From Caulobacteraceae bacterium (GTDB lineage Bacteria; Pseudomonadota; Alphaproteobacteria; Caulobacterales; Caulobacteraceae), in assembly GCA_025450315.1 (NCBI GenBank), contig JANWHQ010000091.1, positions 61,379 to 125,378 of the forward strand: a stretch of DNA of 64,000 nucleotides, read 5' to 3'. The number at the start of each line of letters is the position of its first letter. Position 1 is the stretch's first letter. The translations under genes were made by a program, and so were the position numbers. The notes below the pieces were generated by a model. The model did not search any database and was not told the origin of the DNA. It worked only from the letters and a program-made list of their open reading frames with translations. This document shows positions 16,675 through 25,529 of this stretch, in pieces.

Positions 16675-18657
16675 CTAGGCGACGCTGGCGCGGCGGGTCT
16701 TGTCGGCCGCCGCCGCGCTCCAGTACGCGATCTTGGTCATGAGCTCCTGGGGCGAGATCGGCTTGGCGACCACGTCGTCCATGCCCGCGCTGCGGCAGGC
16801 GGCGGCGTTCTCGGACTGGACGTCGGCGGTCAGGGCCAGGATCGGCGTGCGGCGGTTCAGCGCCGAGGCGGCGCGGATCACCCGCGTGGCCTCCAGCCCG
16901 TCCACCCCAGGCATGCGCACGTCCATCAGGATCAGGTCGTAGGCCTTGGTCATGGCCGCCTGGACCCCGTCGGCGCCGCCGCCGGCCTCCTCGATCTCCA
17001 GGCCCATGGGCTGGAGCATCAGCTTGACCAGCTCGCGATTCACCGCCGTGTCGTCGACCATCAGGATGCGCAGGTCCGGCCAGCTCATCTCGGTGTCCAC
17101 CGCATAGGCCTCGGCGCGTCCCTCGGCGGCCTGCGAAGGAATCTCGAACCAGAAGGTCGAGCCTTCGCCCAGCCGGCTGTCGACGCCGATGCGCCCGTTC
17201 ATCAACTCGATGATCGCCTTGGAGATCGACAGGCCCAGGCCGGTGCCGCCGTGGGTGCGGTTGATCGAGACTTCGGCCTGGGTGAAGCGCTCGAACAGGC
17301 GCCCGAGGTTCTCCGCGGCGATGCCGGCGCCGGTGTCGATCACCTGCACCCGCAGCTTCGGGCCGGTCTTCAGCCGCCGCCAGCGGGTCTTCATGACCAC
17401 CGAGCCCTGGTTGGTGAACTTGACCGCGTTGGAGAGGAAGTTCAGCAGCACTTGCCTGAGGCGCGCCACGTCGCCCTGGATCAGCTCGGGGGTCCGGGGA
17501 TCCAGCTCCAGCTTGAGTTCCAGGCCCTTGGCGGCCGCCTGGATGGCCAGAAGGCCGGCGGCCTCGTCGGCCAGCTGGCGCAGCGAGAAGGGCTGGATCT
17601 CCAGCTCGGTGTGGCCGGCCTCCAGCTTGGACAGGTCCAGCACGTCGTTGATGATCGCCAGCAGCGCCTCCGAGGCGTCGTAGATCCGGCGCGCATGTTG
17701 CTGGGCTTCACCGGGCAGGTCGCCCCGCTCGCGCATGAGGCGGGAGAAGCCGATGATCGAGGTCAGCGGGGTCCTGAGCTCGTGGCTCATGTTGGCCAGG
17801 AACGCGGACTTGGCCGCCGCGGCCGCCTCGGCCTTGGCCCGGGCCTCCTCCAGCTCGGCCTCGAACAGCTTGGTCTCGGTGACGTCGCGGATGATGTCGA
17901 TGGTCTCGATCGCCTGGCCTTCGGCGTTGAAGACCAGCATCGGGTTGGACTCGACCCAGATCCAGCGTCCGTCCTTGCGTTGGGCGCGATAGCGTAGCGG
18001 CTCGGACAGGTGCGGCAGGCGCCGGTCGACCAACTCGCCGATGGCCTCGGTCACCTTGGGCAGGTCGTCGGGATGGGTCATGTCGCGCGGGCTGATCCGG
18101 GCCATCTCCTCGGGCGTGTAGCCGAACACGCGGATCGAGCCGGGCGAGACGTAGCTCAGGTGGGCGTCCAGCGAGACGCGGACGATCATGTCGTGGGCGT
18201 GGTCGGTGACGAAGCGGTAGCGCTGCTCGCGCTCGCGGGCCTCGGCCTCGGCGCGCTTTATCTCGGTGATGTCGGTGAGCACGCCGATCCGTGTCGGGGC
18301 GCCGCCGTCGACATCGCGCATGAAGGAGCTGCGGGCGACCACGTGGCGGATCTGGCCGTCGGGGCGAACGATGCGCACCTCGATCTCGGCGTCGCTGCCG
18401 GAGTTGACCGTCTGGTGCTCGAGCAGGCGCTGACGGTCGTCGGGGTGGCAGAAGCCGTTGATGGTGTCGATGTCGGGGGGCGGCTGGGCCGGGTCCAGAC
18501 CGTAGATTTGGTACATCTCCTCGGACCACTCGAAGGCCCGGGTGACATGGTCCAGCCGCCAGAAGCCCACCCCTGCGAGCTTGGCGGCCAGGGGCGCCAG
18601 GGCGTTGAGATCGTGGAACGGCGTCGCGGCCACAGGTCGGGGCACGGTCTCTGTCAT
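16675..18657 (-). CDS. Hybrid sensor histidine kinase/response regulator with PAS domains
   Basis: A 660-residue soluble hybrid kinase with no membrane segment. Order: PAS/PAC 1 (about 30-140, VGFWRLDHVTRAFEWS), PAS 2 (about 145-265, DHAHDMIVRVSLDAHLSYVS), a coiled linker, HisKA with the phospho-His in SHELRTPLTSIIG (about 300), HATPase with the N, G1 and G2 boxes (NAVKFTNQG, DTGAGIA, GGTGLGLSI) and a C-terminal receiver with Asp in LILMDVRMPG. There is no output domain, so it would pass phosphate to an unlinked phosphotransferase or regulator. The ATG at 18657 is chosen for GGGGAG 6 nt upstream. The signal is unknown. Confidence 0.93.
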   Translation of the reverse strand: MTETVPRPVAATPFHDLNALAPLAAKLAGVGFWRLDHVTRAFEWSEEMYQIYGLDPAQPPPDIDTINGFCHPDDRQRLLEHQTVNSGSDAEIEVRIVRPDGQIRHVVARSSFMRDVDGGAPTRIGVLTDITEIKRAEAEAREREQRYRFVTDHAHDMIVRVSLDAHLSYVSPGSIRVFGYTPEEMARISPRDMTHPDDLPKVTEAIGELVDRRLPHLSEPLRYRAQRKDGRWIWVESNPMLVFNAEGQAIETIDIIRDVTETKLFEAELEEARAKAEAAAAAKSAFLANMSHELRTPLTSIIGFSRLMRERGDLPGEAQQHARRIYDASEALLAIINDVLDLSKLEAGHTELEIQPFSLRQLADEAAGLLAIQAAAKGLELKLELDPRTPELIQGDVARLRQVLLNFLSNAVKFTNQGSVVMKTRWRRLKTGPKLRVQVIDTGAGIAAENLGRLFERFTQAEVSINRTHGGTGLGLSISKAIIELMNGRIGVDSRLGEGSTFWFEIPSQAAEGRAEAYAVDTEMSWPDLRILMVDDTAVNRELVKLMLQPMGLEIEEAGGGADGVQAAMTKAYDLILMDVRMPGVDGLEATRVIRAASALNRRTPILALTADVQSENAAACRSAGMDDVVAKPISPQELMTKIAYWSAAAADKTRRASVA

Positions 18658-18724
18658 GCGTTTCTCCCCCCGCATGACGGATGCCACAAGCAGTTGAAGC
18701 TCTGCTTAACAACCAGGCGCCGGA

Positions 18725-18756
18725 GGCTGGGGAAGCCGCGTGCGGCTTCCCCAGCC
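18725..18756 (-). terminator. Strong hairpin, probable terminator
   Basis: A perfect 15-bp inverted repeat (arms 18725-18739 and 18742-18756) with a 2-nt centre lies immediately past the stop of the WR-repeat gene on the minus strand and before the hybrid kinase. There is no U-run, which is common for GC-rich alphaproteobacterial terminators. Confidence 0.7.
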
Positions 18757-18763
18757 CCGTGGA

Positions 18764-19708
18764 TCAGGCCTCGTCCTTGTCCTCGTGCAGGTCCGCGCGG
18801 CCCTCGCCCCCGTCGGCGATGTTGCGCAGCGCGGGATCGGCGGCCTGCGAGGCGGTACGCTCCTCGAGCCCCGGCGCCGCCGAGGCGCCTGCGTCGGACG
18901 CGCCGCCGTCGGCGGATTGGCCGGTGTAGCCGACCCCGCTGGTCGCCGGGCTGATCGGACTTTGCGCGAAGCCCGATCCGGACCGCTCCTGGCGCCAGCC
19001 ATGGAACTCCTCGTGGAACCGCCGGCGGCGCTGATCGCGCCAGGCGCGGTAGTCTTCGTCGTGCCGGCGGGCCTGCTGCTCGCGCCAATGCTGGTAGTCG
19101 CTGTCGTAGCCGGCCAGCTGGTTGCGCCGCCAGTCCAGGTAGTGCGGGTCGAAGTCCGCGTCATAGGCGTCCGCCTGCTCGCCCGTTCGGCCCGCGCCTT
19201 CGCCATAGACGCCTTCCTGGCCGCGCCGCGCGGACTGGCCGCGCACGTCCTGGCCGTAGTCGCCGCCATAGCCCGAGCCGCCGTAGCCGCCGCGGGCGAA
19301 TCCGCCCGGGCCGAACTGACCCTGGCCGGAGGAGCCATAGCCGCTGTAGCCGCCCGAGCCTCCGGCGCCCTGCTCTCGGCCGAGGTCGGAACGGCCCTGA
19401 CCGGCCTGGCCGCTGTCGTCATAGCGGTAGGTCTCGCGGTAGGCGGAGCGCTGCGCCGAGGGACTGTAGTCGCCTTGCCCATAGCTGCCGCCGCCGCGGG
19501 GATAGCGGCCGCCGTGCTCGTCCGCGAACCGGCTGTCGCCGCGCTGGCCCTGGCGGCCGTAGGTGCGCTCGTCGCCATAGGGCGGCACCCACGTGCGGCG
19601 TTCGCCGCCATCGCCCTGGGCGCGTCGGGCGTCGTCGTCCTGGTTGCGCCAGCCCTGGCGGGGCTCGTCCCGTCCGCCCTGGGCGCGTCGATCGTCGTGG
19701 TCCTGCAT
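18764..19708 (-). CDS. Gly/Tyr/Gln-rich protein with tandem YxxWR repeats, probable general-stress gene
   Basis: A 314-residue hydrophilic protein with no signal peptide. Residues about 1-180 are low complexity, rich in Gly, Tyr, Gln, Arg and Asp (for example GGYSGYGSSGQGQFGPGG). At about residues 187-242 there are four copies of an imperfect 15-residue unit: DPHYLDWRRNQLAGY, DSDYQHWREQQARRH, DEDYRAWRDQRRRRF and HEEFHGWRQE. An acidic, Ala-rich tail ends in HEDKDEA. Similar YxxWR proteins are known as hypotheticals in alphaproteobacteria. A perfect EcfG-type promoter lies 42 nt upstream and GAGGAG is 9 nt before the ATG. Function unknown; a stress-induced disordered or nucleic-acid-associated protein is a guess. 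Confidence 0.82.
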   Translation of the reverse strand: MQDHDDRRAQGGRDEPRQGWRNQDDDARRAQGDGGERRTWVPPYGDERTYGRQGQRGDSRFADEHGGRYPRGGGSYGQGDYSPSAQRSAYRETYRYDDSGQAGQGRSDLGREQGAGGSGGYSGYGSSGQGQFGPGGFARGGYGGSGYGGDYGQDVRGQSARRGQEGVYGEGAGRTGEQADAYDADFDPHYLDWRRNQLAGYDSDYQHWREQQARRHDEDYRAWRDQRRRRFHEEFHGWRQERSGSGFAQSPISPATSGVGYTGQSADGGASDAGASAAPGLEERTASQAADPALRNIADGGEGRADLHEDKDEA

Positions 19709-19749
19709 CGCGTCATTCTCCTCGGGGGGGCGAAGCTCTCCACAAGGCG

Positions 19750-19775
19750 AACGGACACGGACGCGCGGGCGTTCC
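19750..19775 (-). promoter_or_regulatory. Candidate EcfG (general stress sigma) promoter
   Basis: On the minus strand GGAAC (19775-19771) and CGTT (19753-19750) are separated by 17 nt, fitting the EcfG consensus exactly. It lies between the purF stop and the WR-repeat gene at 19708 and points at the latter, about 42 nt before its ATG. Confidence 0.65.
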
Positions 19776-19806
19776 TGGGCCCGCCGCTCACGAAAACAGG
19801 AATTCG

Positions 19807-21294
19807 CTAGGCGCTGACCAGCAGGGAAAGTTGGCGCTCGACCATCTCGTTGCGGCCCTCGGCCAGCTCGCGGTCGAGCAGGCGGGTCGGATAGTCGCCG
19901 GTGAAGTAGTGGTCGGTGAACTGCGGCGCGGCCGGGTCGCGCTCGCCGGCGTCCATGGCCCAGTAGAGCCCGTCCACCGACAGGAACTGCAGGCTGTCGA
20001 CCTCGAGGAACTCGCGCATCTCCTCCAGCGACCGGGTCGCCGCCAGCAGCTTGTCGCGGTCGGGCAGGTCGATGCCGTAGTAGTCCGGGAAGCGGATCGG
20101 CGGGGAGGCCGAGCGGAGGTGCACCTCCGTGGCGCCGGCCGCGCGGACCATGCGCACCACCCTGACGGTGGTGGTGCCGCGCACGATGGAATCGTCGATC
20201 AGGATCACCCGTTTGCCGGCCAGCACGTTGCGGTTGGGGCTGAGCTTGCGGCGCACGCCGACCTCGCGCGCGCCCTGGGCCGGCTGGATGAAGGTGCGGC
20301 CGACATAGTGGTTGCGGATGATGCCCATCTCGAAGGGCAGTCCGGCCTCCTGGGCGAAGCCGAGCGCGGCCGGGACGCCGGAGTCCGGCACCGGCACCAC
20401 CACGTCGGCGGGCACGGCGCTCTCGTGGGCCAGGCGCAGGCCCATGCGCTTGCGCACCTCGTAGACCGAACGGCCGTTCACCACGCTGTCGGGGCGGGCG
20501 AAATAGACGTATTCGAAGATGCAGGGGCGGGCCTTGGCGGCCGGGAACAGCTTGATCGAGGCGATCCCGTCCTCGGAGATCACCACCATTTCGCCGTGCT
20601 CGATGTCGCGGACGAACTTGGCGCCGACGATGTCCAGCGCGCAGGTCTCCGACGCCAGCACCGGCTTGCCGTCCAGGTCGCCCAGCACCAGCGGGCGGAT
20701 GCCCAAGGGATCGCGCACGCCGATCAGCTTCTTCTTGGTCAGCGCCACCAGGGCGTAGCCGCCCTCGATCTGGCGCAGGGAGTCGATGAACTTATCGACG
20801 ATCTTGCCGGCCCGCGAACGGGCGATCAGGTGCAGGATCACCTCCGAGTCCGAGGTCGACTGGAAGATCGCGCCTTCGCCGACAAGGTGGTCGCGCAGAT
20901 AGACGTAGTTGGTCAGGTTGCCGTTGTGGGCCAGGGCGATGCCGCCGCCTTCCAGGTCGGCGTACAGCGGCTGGACGTTGCGCAGGAAGCTGCCGCCGGC
21001 GGTGGAATAGCGGGTATGGCCGATGGCGGCCCGACCGGGCAGGCGCTCGACCACGTCGGCCCCGCCGAAGGCCTCGCCCACATGGCCGGCGTGACGCTCG
21101 TAGTGGAACCTCTGGCCGTCGTAGCTGGCGATGCCGCAGGCCTCTTGCCCGCGGTGCTGCAAGGCGTGCAGGCCGAGCGCGGCCAGGGCGCTGGCGGCCT
21201 CGTCGCCGAACACCCCGAACACGCCGCACTCCAATCTGAGGGCGTCCTCGTCGATCTCGGGCGTCGGCAAGTCCCCCTGCAGCTCCGAGCTCAT
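19807..21294 (-). CDS. purF: Amidophosphoribosyltransferase (glutamine PRPP amidotransferase)
   Basis: A 495-residue enzyme catalysing the first committed step of purine synthesis, PRPP plus glutamine to phosphoribosylamine. The Ntn nucleophile is Cys23 (LECGVFGVFG), so a 22-residue propeptide is removed as in the Bacillus-type enzyme. The PRPP loop is ILIDDSIVRGTTT. Although the sequence follows the Bacillus type (for example SASPPIRFPDYYGID), the cysteines that bind the [4Fe-4S] cluster there are replaced: Asp in FPDYYG and no Cys pair near the C-terminus; only one of the four (PCIFEY) remains. It starts with an ATGA overlap on cvpA, so it is the third gene of the radA-cvpA-purF operon. Confidence 0.96.
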   Translation of the reverse strand: MSSELQGDLPTPEIDEDALRLECGVFGVFGDEAASALAALGLHALQHRGQEACGIASYDGQRFHYERHAGHVGEAFGGADVVERLPGRAAIGHTRYSTAGGSFLRNVQPLYADLEGGGIALAHNGNLTNYVYLRDHLVGEGAIFQSTSDSEVILHLIARSRAGKIVDKFIDSLRQIEGGYALVALTKKKLIGVRDPLGIRPLVLGDLDGKPVLASETCALDIVGAKFVRDIEHGEMVVISEDGIASIKLFPAAKARPCIFEYVYFARPDSVVNGRSVYEVRKRMGLRLAHESAVPADVVVPVPDSGVPAALGFAQEAGLPFEMGIIRNHYVGRTFIQPAQGAREVGVRRKLSPNRNVLAGKRVILIDDSIVRGTTTVRVVRMVRAAGATEVHLRSASPPIRFPDYYGIDLPDRDKLLAATRSLEEMREFLEVDSLQFLSVDGLYWAMDAGERDPAAPQFTDHYFTGDYPTRLLDRELAEGRNEMVERQLSLLVSA

Positions 21295-21887
21295 CGGGTC
21301 TTCTCCACAAGATCGTCCACGCTCTTGCGCGAGGCGGCGTCGTAACCGGGGCCATCCGAGGCGGGGGACGCTCCCTCGCCGGATCCGCCCACAACCCTGT
21401 GGGCCACGGCCGAACCTTCCGGGCCCAGAGCTATTAGCACATGCCCCGCCGCGCGCGAGAGAGGATACAGGGCCGCATGCTTCACCCAGCCGGGCGTCCG
21501 CTCGGGCGGGGTGGCGACTGTGAACAGCAGAAACAGCACGCCCAGCGCCACGATCCCGCGCACCAGGCCGACCCCCGCGCCGACCAGCTTGTCGGCCCGT
21601 CCGCCGGCCTCCGCGCCCGGGATGCGCCGGGCGAGACGCCGGCCGAGCAGGACCAGGGCGGCGTAGGCGAGGGCGAACACCACCAGGATGGCCACGGCGT
21701 TGGCCAGGAAGGCGACGTGGATCACGTGCCGCGCCAGGGGCCCCGAGACCCGCAGGCCAACGATGGCGATCACCAGGGCCAGGATGGAGGCGACCACCGT
21801 CACCACCTCGCGCGCGGCGCCGCGCACGAAGCCGATCCCGGCCGATCCGGCCAGGATGAGCAGGGCGATGAGGTCGAACGGGGTCAC
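21291..21887 (-). CDS. cvpA: CvpA family membrane protein
   Basis: A 198-residue inner-membrane protein with four hydrophobic helices (FDLIALLILAGSAGIGFVRG, VVTVVASILALVIAIVGL, FLANAVAILVVFALAYAALV, GIVALGVLFLLFTVATP) and a short hydrophilic C-terminus. The pattern GFVRGAxREVVTVVA is the CvpA signature; the family was linked to colicin V production and later to envelope stress tolerance. The GTG start at 21887 overlaps the radA stop (GTGA) and the stop overlaps the purF start (ATGA), so translation of all three genes is coupled. This order is typical of alphaproteobacteria. Confidence 0.92.
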   Translation of the reverse strand: MTPFDLIALLILAGSAGIGFVRGAAREVVTVVASILALVIAIVGLRVSGPLARHVIHVAFLANAVAILVVFALAYAALVLLGRRLARRIPGAEAGGRADKLVGAGVGLVRGIVALGVLFLLFTVATPPERTPGWVKHAALYPLSRAAGHVLIALGPEGSAVAHRVVGGSGEGASPASDGPGYDAASRKSVDDLVEKTR

Positions 21888-23263
21888 GAGAGCGCCCCTT
21901 CGCCGATGCGGGCCACCGCGTCCGCCAGCCGGCTCACGCCGATCACCTTCAGCGCCGCGCCCTCGGGGGCCCCGGACGCCGCCAGGGCGCGGCCGAACCC
22001 CAGCTTGGCGGCCTCCTTCAGCCGAGCCTCCATGCGCCCGACCGGGCGCACTTCGCCCGAGAGGCTGACTTCTCCGAAAACGACGCAGTCTTGCGGCAAC
22101 GGGGCATCCAGGGCCGAGGACACGAGCGCGGCGGCGGCGGCGAGATCCGCTGCAGGCTCGCTGATTCGCAGGCCGCCAGCCACGTTCAGGTAGACATCGC
22201 GATCGCCGAATCCAAGGCCGCAGCGCGCTTCGAGCACCGCCAGCACCATGGCCAGGCGTCCGGAGTCCCAGCCCACCACCGCGCGGCGCGGCGTGCCATA
22301 GGCGGAGGGCGCCACCAGCGCCTGGAACTCCACCAGCACCGGGCGCGAGCCTTCGACGCCGGCGAACACCACCGATCCGGCCGCCCGTTCGCCGCCTTCG
22401 CCCAGGAACAGGGCCGAGGGGTTGCGCACCTCCCTGAGGCCCGCGTCGGACATCTCGAAGACGCCGATCTCGTCGGTGGCGCCGAAGCGGTTCTTGGCCG
22501 CGCGCAGGATGCGGAACGGATAGCCGCGCTCGCCCTCGAAGGCGAAGACCGCGTCGACCATGTGCTCGACCACCCGAGGCCCGGCGATCTGGCCTTCCTT
22601 GGTGACATGGCCGACCAGGACGATGGCGACGCCCCGTCGCTTGGCCAGGCGCACCAGCTCGCCCGTGGCGGCTCGCACCTGGGTGACCGAGCCGGGTCCC
22701 GCCTCGTGGGCGTCGCTCCACAGGGTCTGAATGGAGTCGATGACGACCAGGTCGAGCGGCTCGCGCTTCAGGCCCTCCAGGATGTCGCGCAGCGAGGTCT
22801 CGGCGGCCAGCTTCACCGGGCTCTCGCCCAGGCCCATGCGCTGGGCGCGCGAGCGGATCTGCTCGATCGCCTCCTCGCCCGAGATGTAGGCGCAGGCCGC
22901 CCCCCGCGCGGCGGCCGCGGCGGCGACCTGGAGCAGCAGGGTGGACTTGCCGACGCCGGGATCGCCGGCCAGCAGGATCGCCGAGCCGGCGACCAGCCCG
23001 CCGCCGCAGACCCGGTCGAATTCGTCCAGGCCGGTGGCCAGCCGGGGCGGGGAGGGGGTCTCGGTCTTCAGGTCCTCGAAGCTGAGGCCGCGGGTCCTGC
23101 CGGGGCGGCCCGAGGGCTTGGCCGGCTGCAGCGCGCCGGGCGGGGCCGAACCCGACTCCTCCACCAGGCTGTTCCAGGCGTTGCAGGCCGTACACTGCCC
23201 CGACCAGCGGGCGTGGGCCGCGCCGCAGCTCTGACAGACATAGACCGCGCCATCCCGCGCCAC
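21884..23263 (-). CDS. radA: DNA repair protein RadA
   Basis: About 459 residues; a RecA-like branch-migration ATPase that processes recombination intermediates. Domains in order: a C4 zinc finger (CQSCGAAHARWSGQC ... CNAW, about 10-30), a RecA core with Walker A GDPGVGKSTLL (about 95) and the RadA motif KNRFG, then a C-terminal Lon-like domain. Two GTG codons start the frame, at 23269 and 23263; the second is preferred because GGAG lies 7 nt upstream of it but only 1 nt from the first. It is the first gene of the operon with cvpA and purF and diverges from the Yip1 gene. Confidence 0.95.
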   Translation of the reverse strand: MARDGAVYVCQSCGAAHARWSGQCTACNAWNSLVEESGSAPPGALQPAKPSGRPGRTRGLSFEDLKTETPSPPRLATGLDEFDRVCGGGLVAGSAILLAGDPGVGKSTLLLQVAAAAAARGAACAYISGEEAIEQIRSRAQRMGLGESPVKLAAETSLRDILEGLKREPLDLVVIDSIQTLWSDAHEAGPGSVTQVRAATGELVRLAKRRGVAIVLVGHVTKEGQIAGPRVVEHMVDAVFAFEGERGYPFRILRAAKNRFGATDEIGVFEMSDAGLREVRNPSALFLGEGGERAAGSVVFAGVEGSRPVLVEFQALVAPSAYGTPRRAVVGWDSGRLAMVLAVLEARCGLGFGDRDVYLNVAGGLRISEPAADLAAAAALVSSALDAPLPQDCVVFGEVSLSGEVRPVGRMEARLKEAAKLGFGRALAASGAPEGAALKVIGVSRLADAVARIGEGALS

Positions 23264-23385
23264 AGGCACACTCCGCTCAGGAAGCGGTCATCTTGCCGCG
23301 AGTCGCGGCCGGGCCGAATCGATGCCGGTTCCCCAAGCAGGCGAATGACGGCTATGCTGCCGCTTCAGGGAAGAGGAGCGGGGCG

Positions 23386-24009
23386 ATGGCGGTGACCGAA
23401 CAAGGTCCGGGCGGCGGCCGAACTTGGCTGCAGCAGCGGATCAAGAACATCCTCTTCTCGCCGGCCCAGGAGTGGGAGCGGATCGACGGCGAGGAGGCCA
23501 CGGTCAAGAGCCTCTACCTCCGCTACGCCTGCATCCTGGCGGCCATCGGTCCGGTGGCGGGACTGATCGGCGGCCAGTTGTTCGGGCGGCAGGGCTTCGT
23601 CGTGACCGAGCATCCGCCGCTGATCCGCTCGATCGTGTCGGCCCTGGTTGGTTACGGCCTGAACCTGGCGGGCGTCTATGTGCTGGCGGTGGCGATCGAC
23701 GTCATGGCGCCCAGCTTCGGCGGGACCCGAAGCCGCATCCAGGCGCTGAAGGTCTCGGTCTACGCCTGGACCGCGTCCTGGATCTTCGCGGTCTTCCAGC
23801 TCGTCCCGCCGGTCAGCGCCCTGTCGATCATTGGCGTCTACAGCCTTTATCTGATGTACCTGGGCATCCCCCGGCTGATGAAGGCGCCCGAAGACAAGGC
23901 GGTGGTCTATTCGGTCATGACCATCGTGGTGGCCCTGGCCATCTGGGTGGTCGTGGCAGTGGTGGCGGGGGTCCTGGTCTCGACCGCCGCCGTCGGCACG
24001 GCGATCTGA
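23386..24009 (+). CDS. Yip1-domain membrane protein
   Basis: A 207-residue inner-membrane protein with a cytoplasmic N-terminus (LQQRIKNILFSPAQEWERI, the usual opening of bacterial Yip1 proteins) and five hydrophobic helices. The WERID segment and the loop around SFGGTRSRIQALKVSVYA are characteristic. Function in bacteria is unknown. The ATG at 23386 has AGAGGAG at about 8 nt. It converges on the histidine kinase across a hairpin. Confidence 0.9.
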   Translation: MAVTEQGPGGGRTWLQQRIKNILFSPAQEWERIDGEEATVKSLYLRYACILAAIGPVAGLIGGQLFGRQGFVVTEHPPLIRSIVSALVGYGLNLAGVYVLAVAIDVMAPSFGGTRSRIQALKVSVYAWTASWIFAVFQLVPPVSALSIIGVYSLYLMYLGIPRLMKAPEDKAVVYSVMTIVVALAIWVVVAVVAGVLVSTAAVGTAI

Positions 24010-24020
24010 CCCTTCGAGGC

Positions 24021-24046
24021 GGGCGGGCTCGCACGGCTGCCCGCCC
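24021..24046. terminator. Bidirectional hairpin between convergent genes
   Basis: GGGCGGGC (24021-24028) pairs with GCCCGCCC (24039-24046) around a 10-nt loop, in the 47-nt gap between the stops of the Yip1 gene and the convergent kinase gene. No U-run. Confidence 0.5.
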
Positions 24047-24056
24047 CCGGCGGAGA

Positions 24057-25529
24057 CTAAGTGCTCAGCGGGAATTGCAGCTCGACGCGCAATCCGGGGT
24101 GATTGTCGAGCAGCCTCAACTCCGCTCCATGGCGCTTGGCGATCGCCGCGACGATGGCGAGGCCGAGTCCGCAGCCGCCGCCGTTTCGGCTGTCGTCCAG
24201 TCGTCGGAAGCGCAGGAGCACGAGCGACCTCAGCTCCTGCGGCACCCCCGGCCCTTGGTCGGCCACATAGACCGTGGCGACGCCGCCGCGTCGTGCGACG
24301 CCGAGCTCCAGGGACGCGCCCCTGGGCGTGTGCCGCAAGGCATTGTCCAGCAGGTTCGCCAGCAGCTGGGCGATGAGCTGAGGGTCGCCGAAGACTCGAG
24401 CGGGCTCGATGCGGGTCGAGAACTGGCGTCCGGCCTCCTCGATATCCGGCCGATAGGCTTCCGCCACGCGTCCGGCGAGCTCTCCCAGTTCCAGCTCGGC
24501 GCCGGTCGGGATCGCGTTGTTCTCGATCTCGGCAAGGCGCAGCATGGCGTCGAAGCCGCGCAGGACCTCCTCCAGCTCCGCATCGATCCGCTCGACGCCG
24601 TCGCGGACGGCCGAGGAGTCGGTGGTGTCGGACCGCAGTCGTTCGAGCTGTTGGCGAACACGGGTGAGGGGGGTGCGCAGATCATGGGCGATGGAGGCGG
24701 AGACGTGCCGCACCTGCCCCACGAGGTCGTCGATCTCGTTCAGCATGGTGTTGAAGGCGAGGCCGAGCTCGTCGATTTCGTCCCGGGCGCCGCCCGGGCG
24801 GACCGGCGCCCGGATGTCCAGGCGTCCCGTCGAGACCCGCCGGGCCGTTCGAGCCACCTCCGCGACCCGTCGCCAGACCCCACCCATGACGATGATCGAG
24901 ACCGTGAAGCCAGCGGCGGCGCCGGCCACGCCGCAACAGATCAGGACCAGCGTCATCGTGGTCTGCTGACGCGCCTCTTGCGCCAGGTCCTGCCCGACCG
25001 CCAGCGTGGAGCCGTCCGGCAGGGAGGAGACGAACACCAGGAACGACCGGCCCGATCCGTGGCGGCGATCTACGACCGTTTCCCAGCCCGCGCCGCTGAC
25101 GGCGGGCAGGGCCCCGGCGCGCCATCGCCCGTCCGGCCCGCTCAGCCGGTACTGGAATCCGTGCCAGAGGCGCGACCGCTTCTCCACCGTATGCGGAAGG
25201 TGAGCGGCGCCTTTCTGATAGAATTCGGCCACCAGCGATCCGGTCTCGCCGAGCACATTGTGCCGGATCACGTTGCGGCCGATCAGCTGTTCGGAGAGGT
25301 GGATGACGCCCCCGGCCACGCCGAGCGCGCAGACGAGCACCAGCGCCTGGGCCAGAGCCAACCTGGCGCCGACGCCGGAAGACAGCGCTTCGACGGTTCG
25401 TCCAAGCCGCCCGGCCGAGCTCCCGAGCGCCCCGAACACGCTGTCGCGCCGGGCCGCGGGCGTGCGCGAACGCGTTCCTACCCCTGCGGAAAGGTCAGAG
25501 GTCCGGACGGGGGGATGCGCCGCCGTCAC
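24057..25529 (-). CDS. Two-component sensor histidine kinase, membrane bound
   Basis: A 490-residue kinase. A cytoplasmic lead is followed by a first membrane helix (LALAQALVLVCALGVAGGVI, about 57-76), a periplasmic sensor of about 100 residues, a second helix (TLVLICCGVAGAAAGFTVSI), a HAMP segment, HisKA with the phospho-His in SASIAHDLRTPLTRV, and HATPase with NLLDNALRHTP, DQGPGVP and GGGCGLGLAI. The GTG start at 25529 overlaps the regulator's stop (GTGA), so regulator and kinase are coupled. It faces, beyond the regulator, a TonB-dependent receptor and an acid phosphatase. The sensed signal is unknown; neighbours suggest a nutrient or phosphorylated compound. Confidence 0.93.
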   Translation of the reverse strand: MTAAHPPVRTSDLSAGVGTRSRTPAARRDSVFGALGSSAGRLGRTVEALSSGVGARLALAQALVLVCALGVAGGVIHLSEQLIGRNVIRHNVLGETGSLVAEFYQKGAAHLPHTVEKRSRLWHGFQYRLSGPDGRWRAGALPAVSGAGWETVVDRRHGSGRSFLVFVSSLPDGSTLAVGQDLAQEARQQTTMTLVLICCGVAGAAAGFTVSIIVMGGVWRRVAEVARTARRVSTGRLDIRAPVRPGGARDEIDELGLAFNTMLNEIDDLVGQVRHVSASIAHDLRTPLTRVRQQLERLRSDTTDSSAVRDGVERIDAELEEVLRGFDAMLRLAEIENNAIPTGAELELGELAGRVAEAYRPDIEEAGRQFSTRIEPARVFGDPQLIAQLLANLLDNALRHTPRGASLELGVARRGGVATVYVADQGPGVPQELRSLVLLRFRRLDDSRNGGGCGLGLAIVAAIAKRHGAELRLLDNHPGLRVELQFPLST

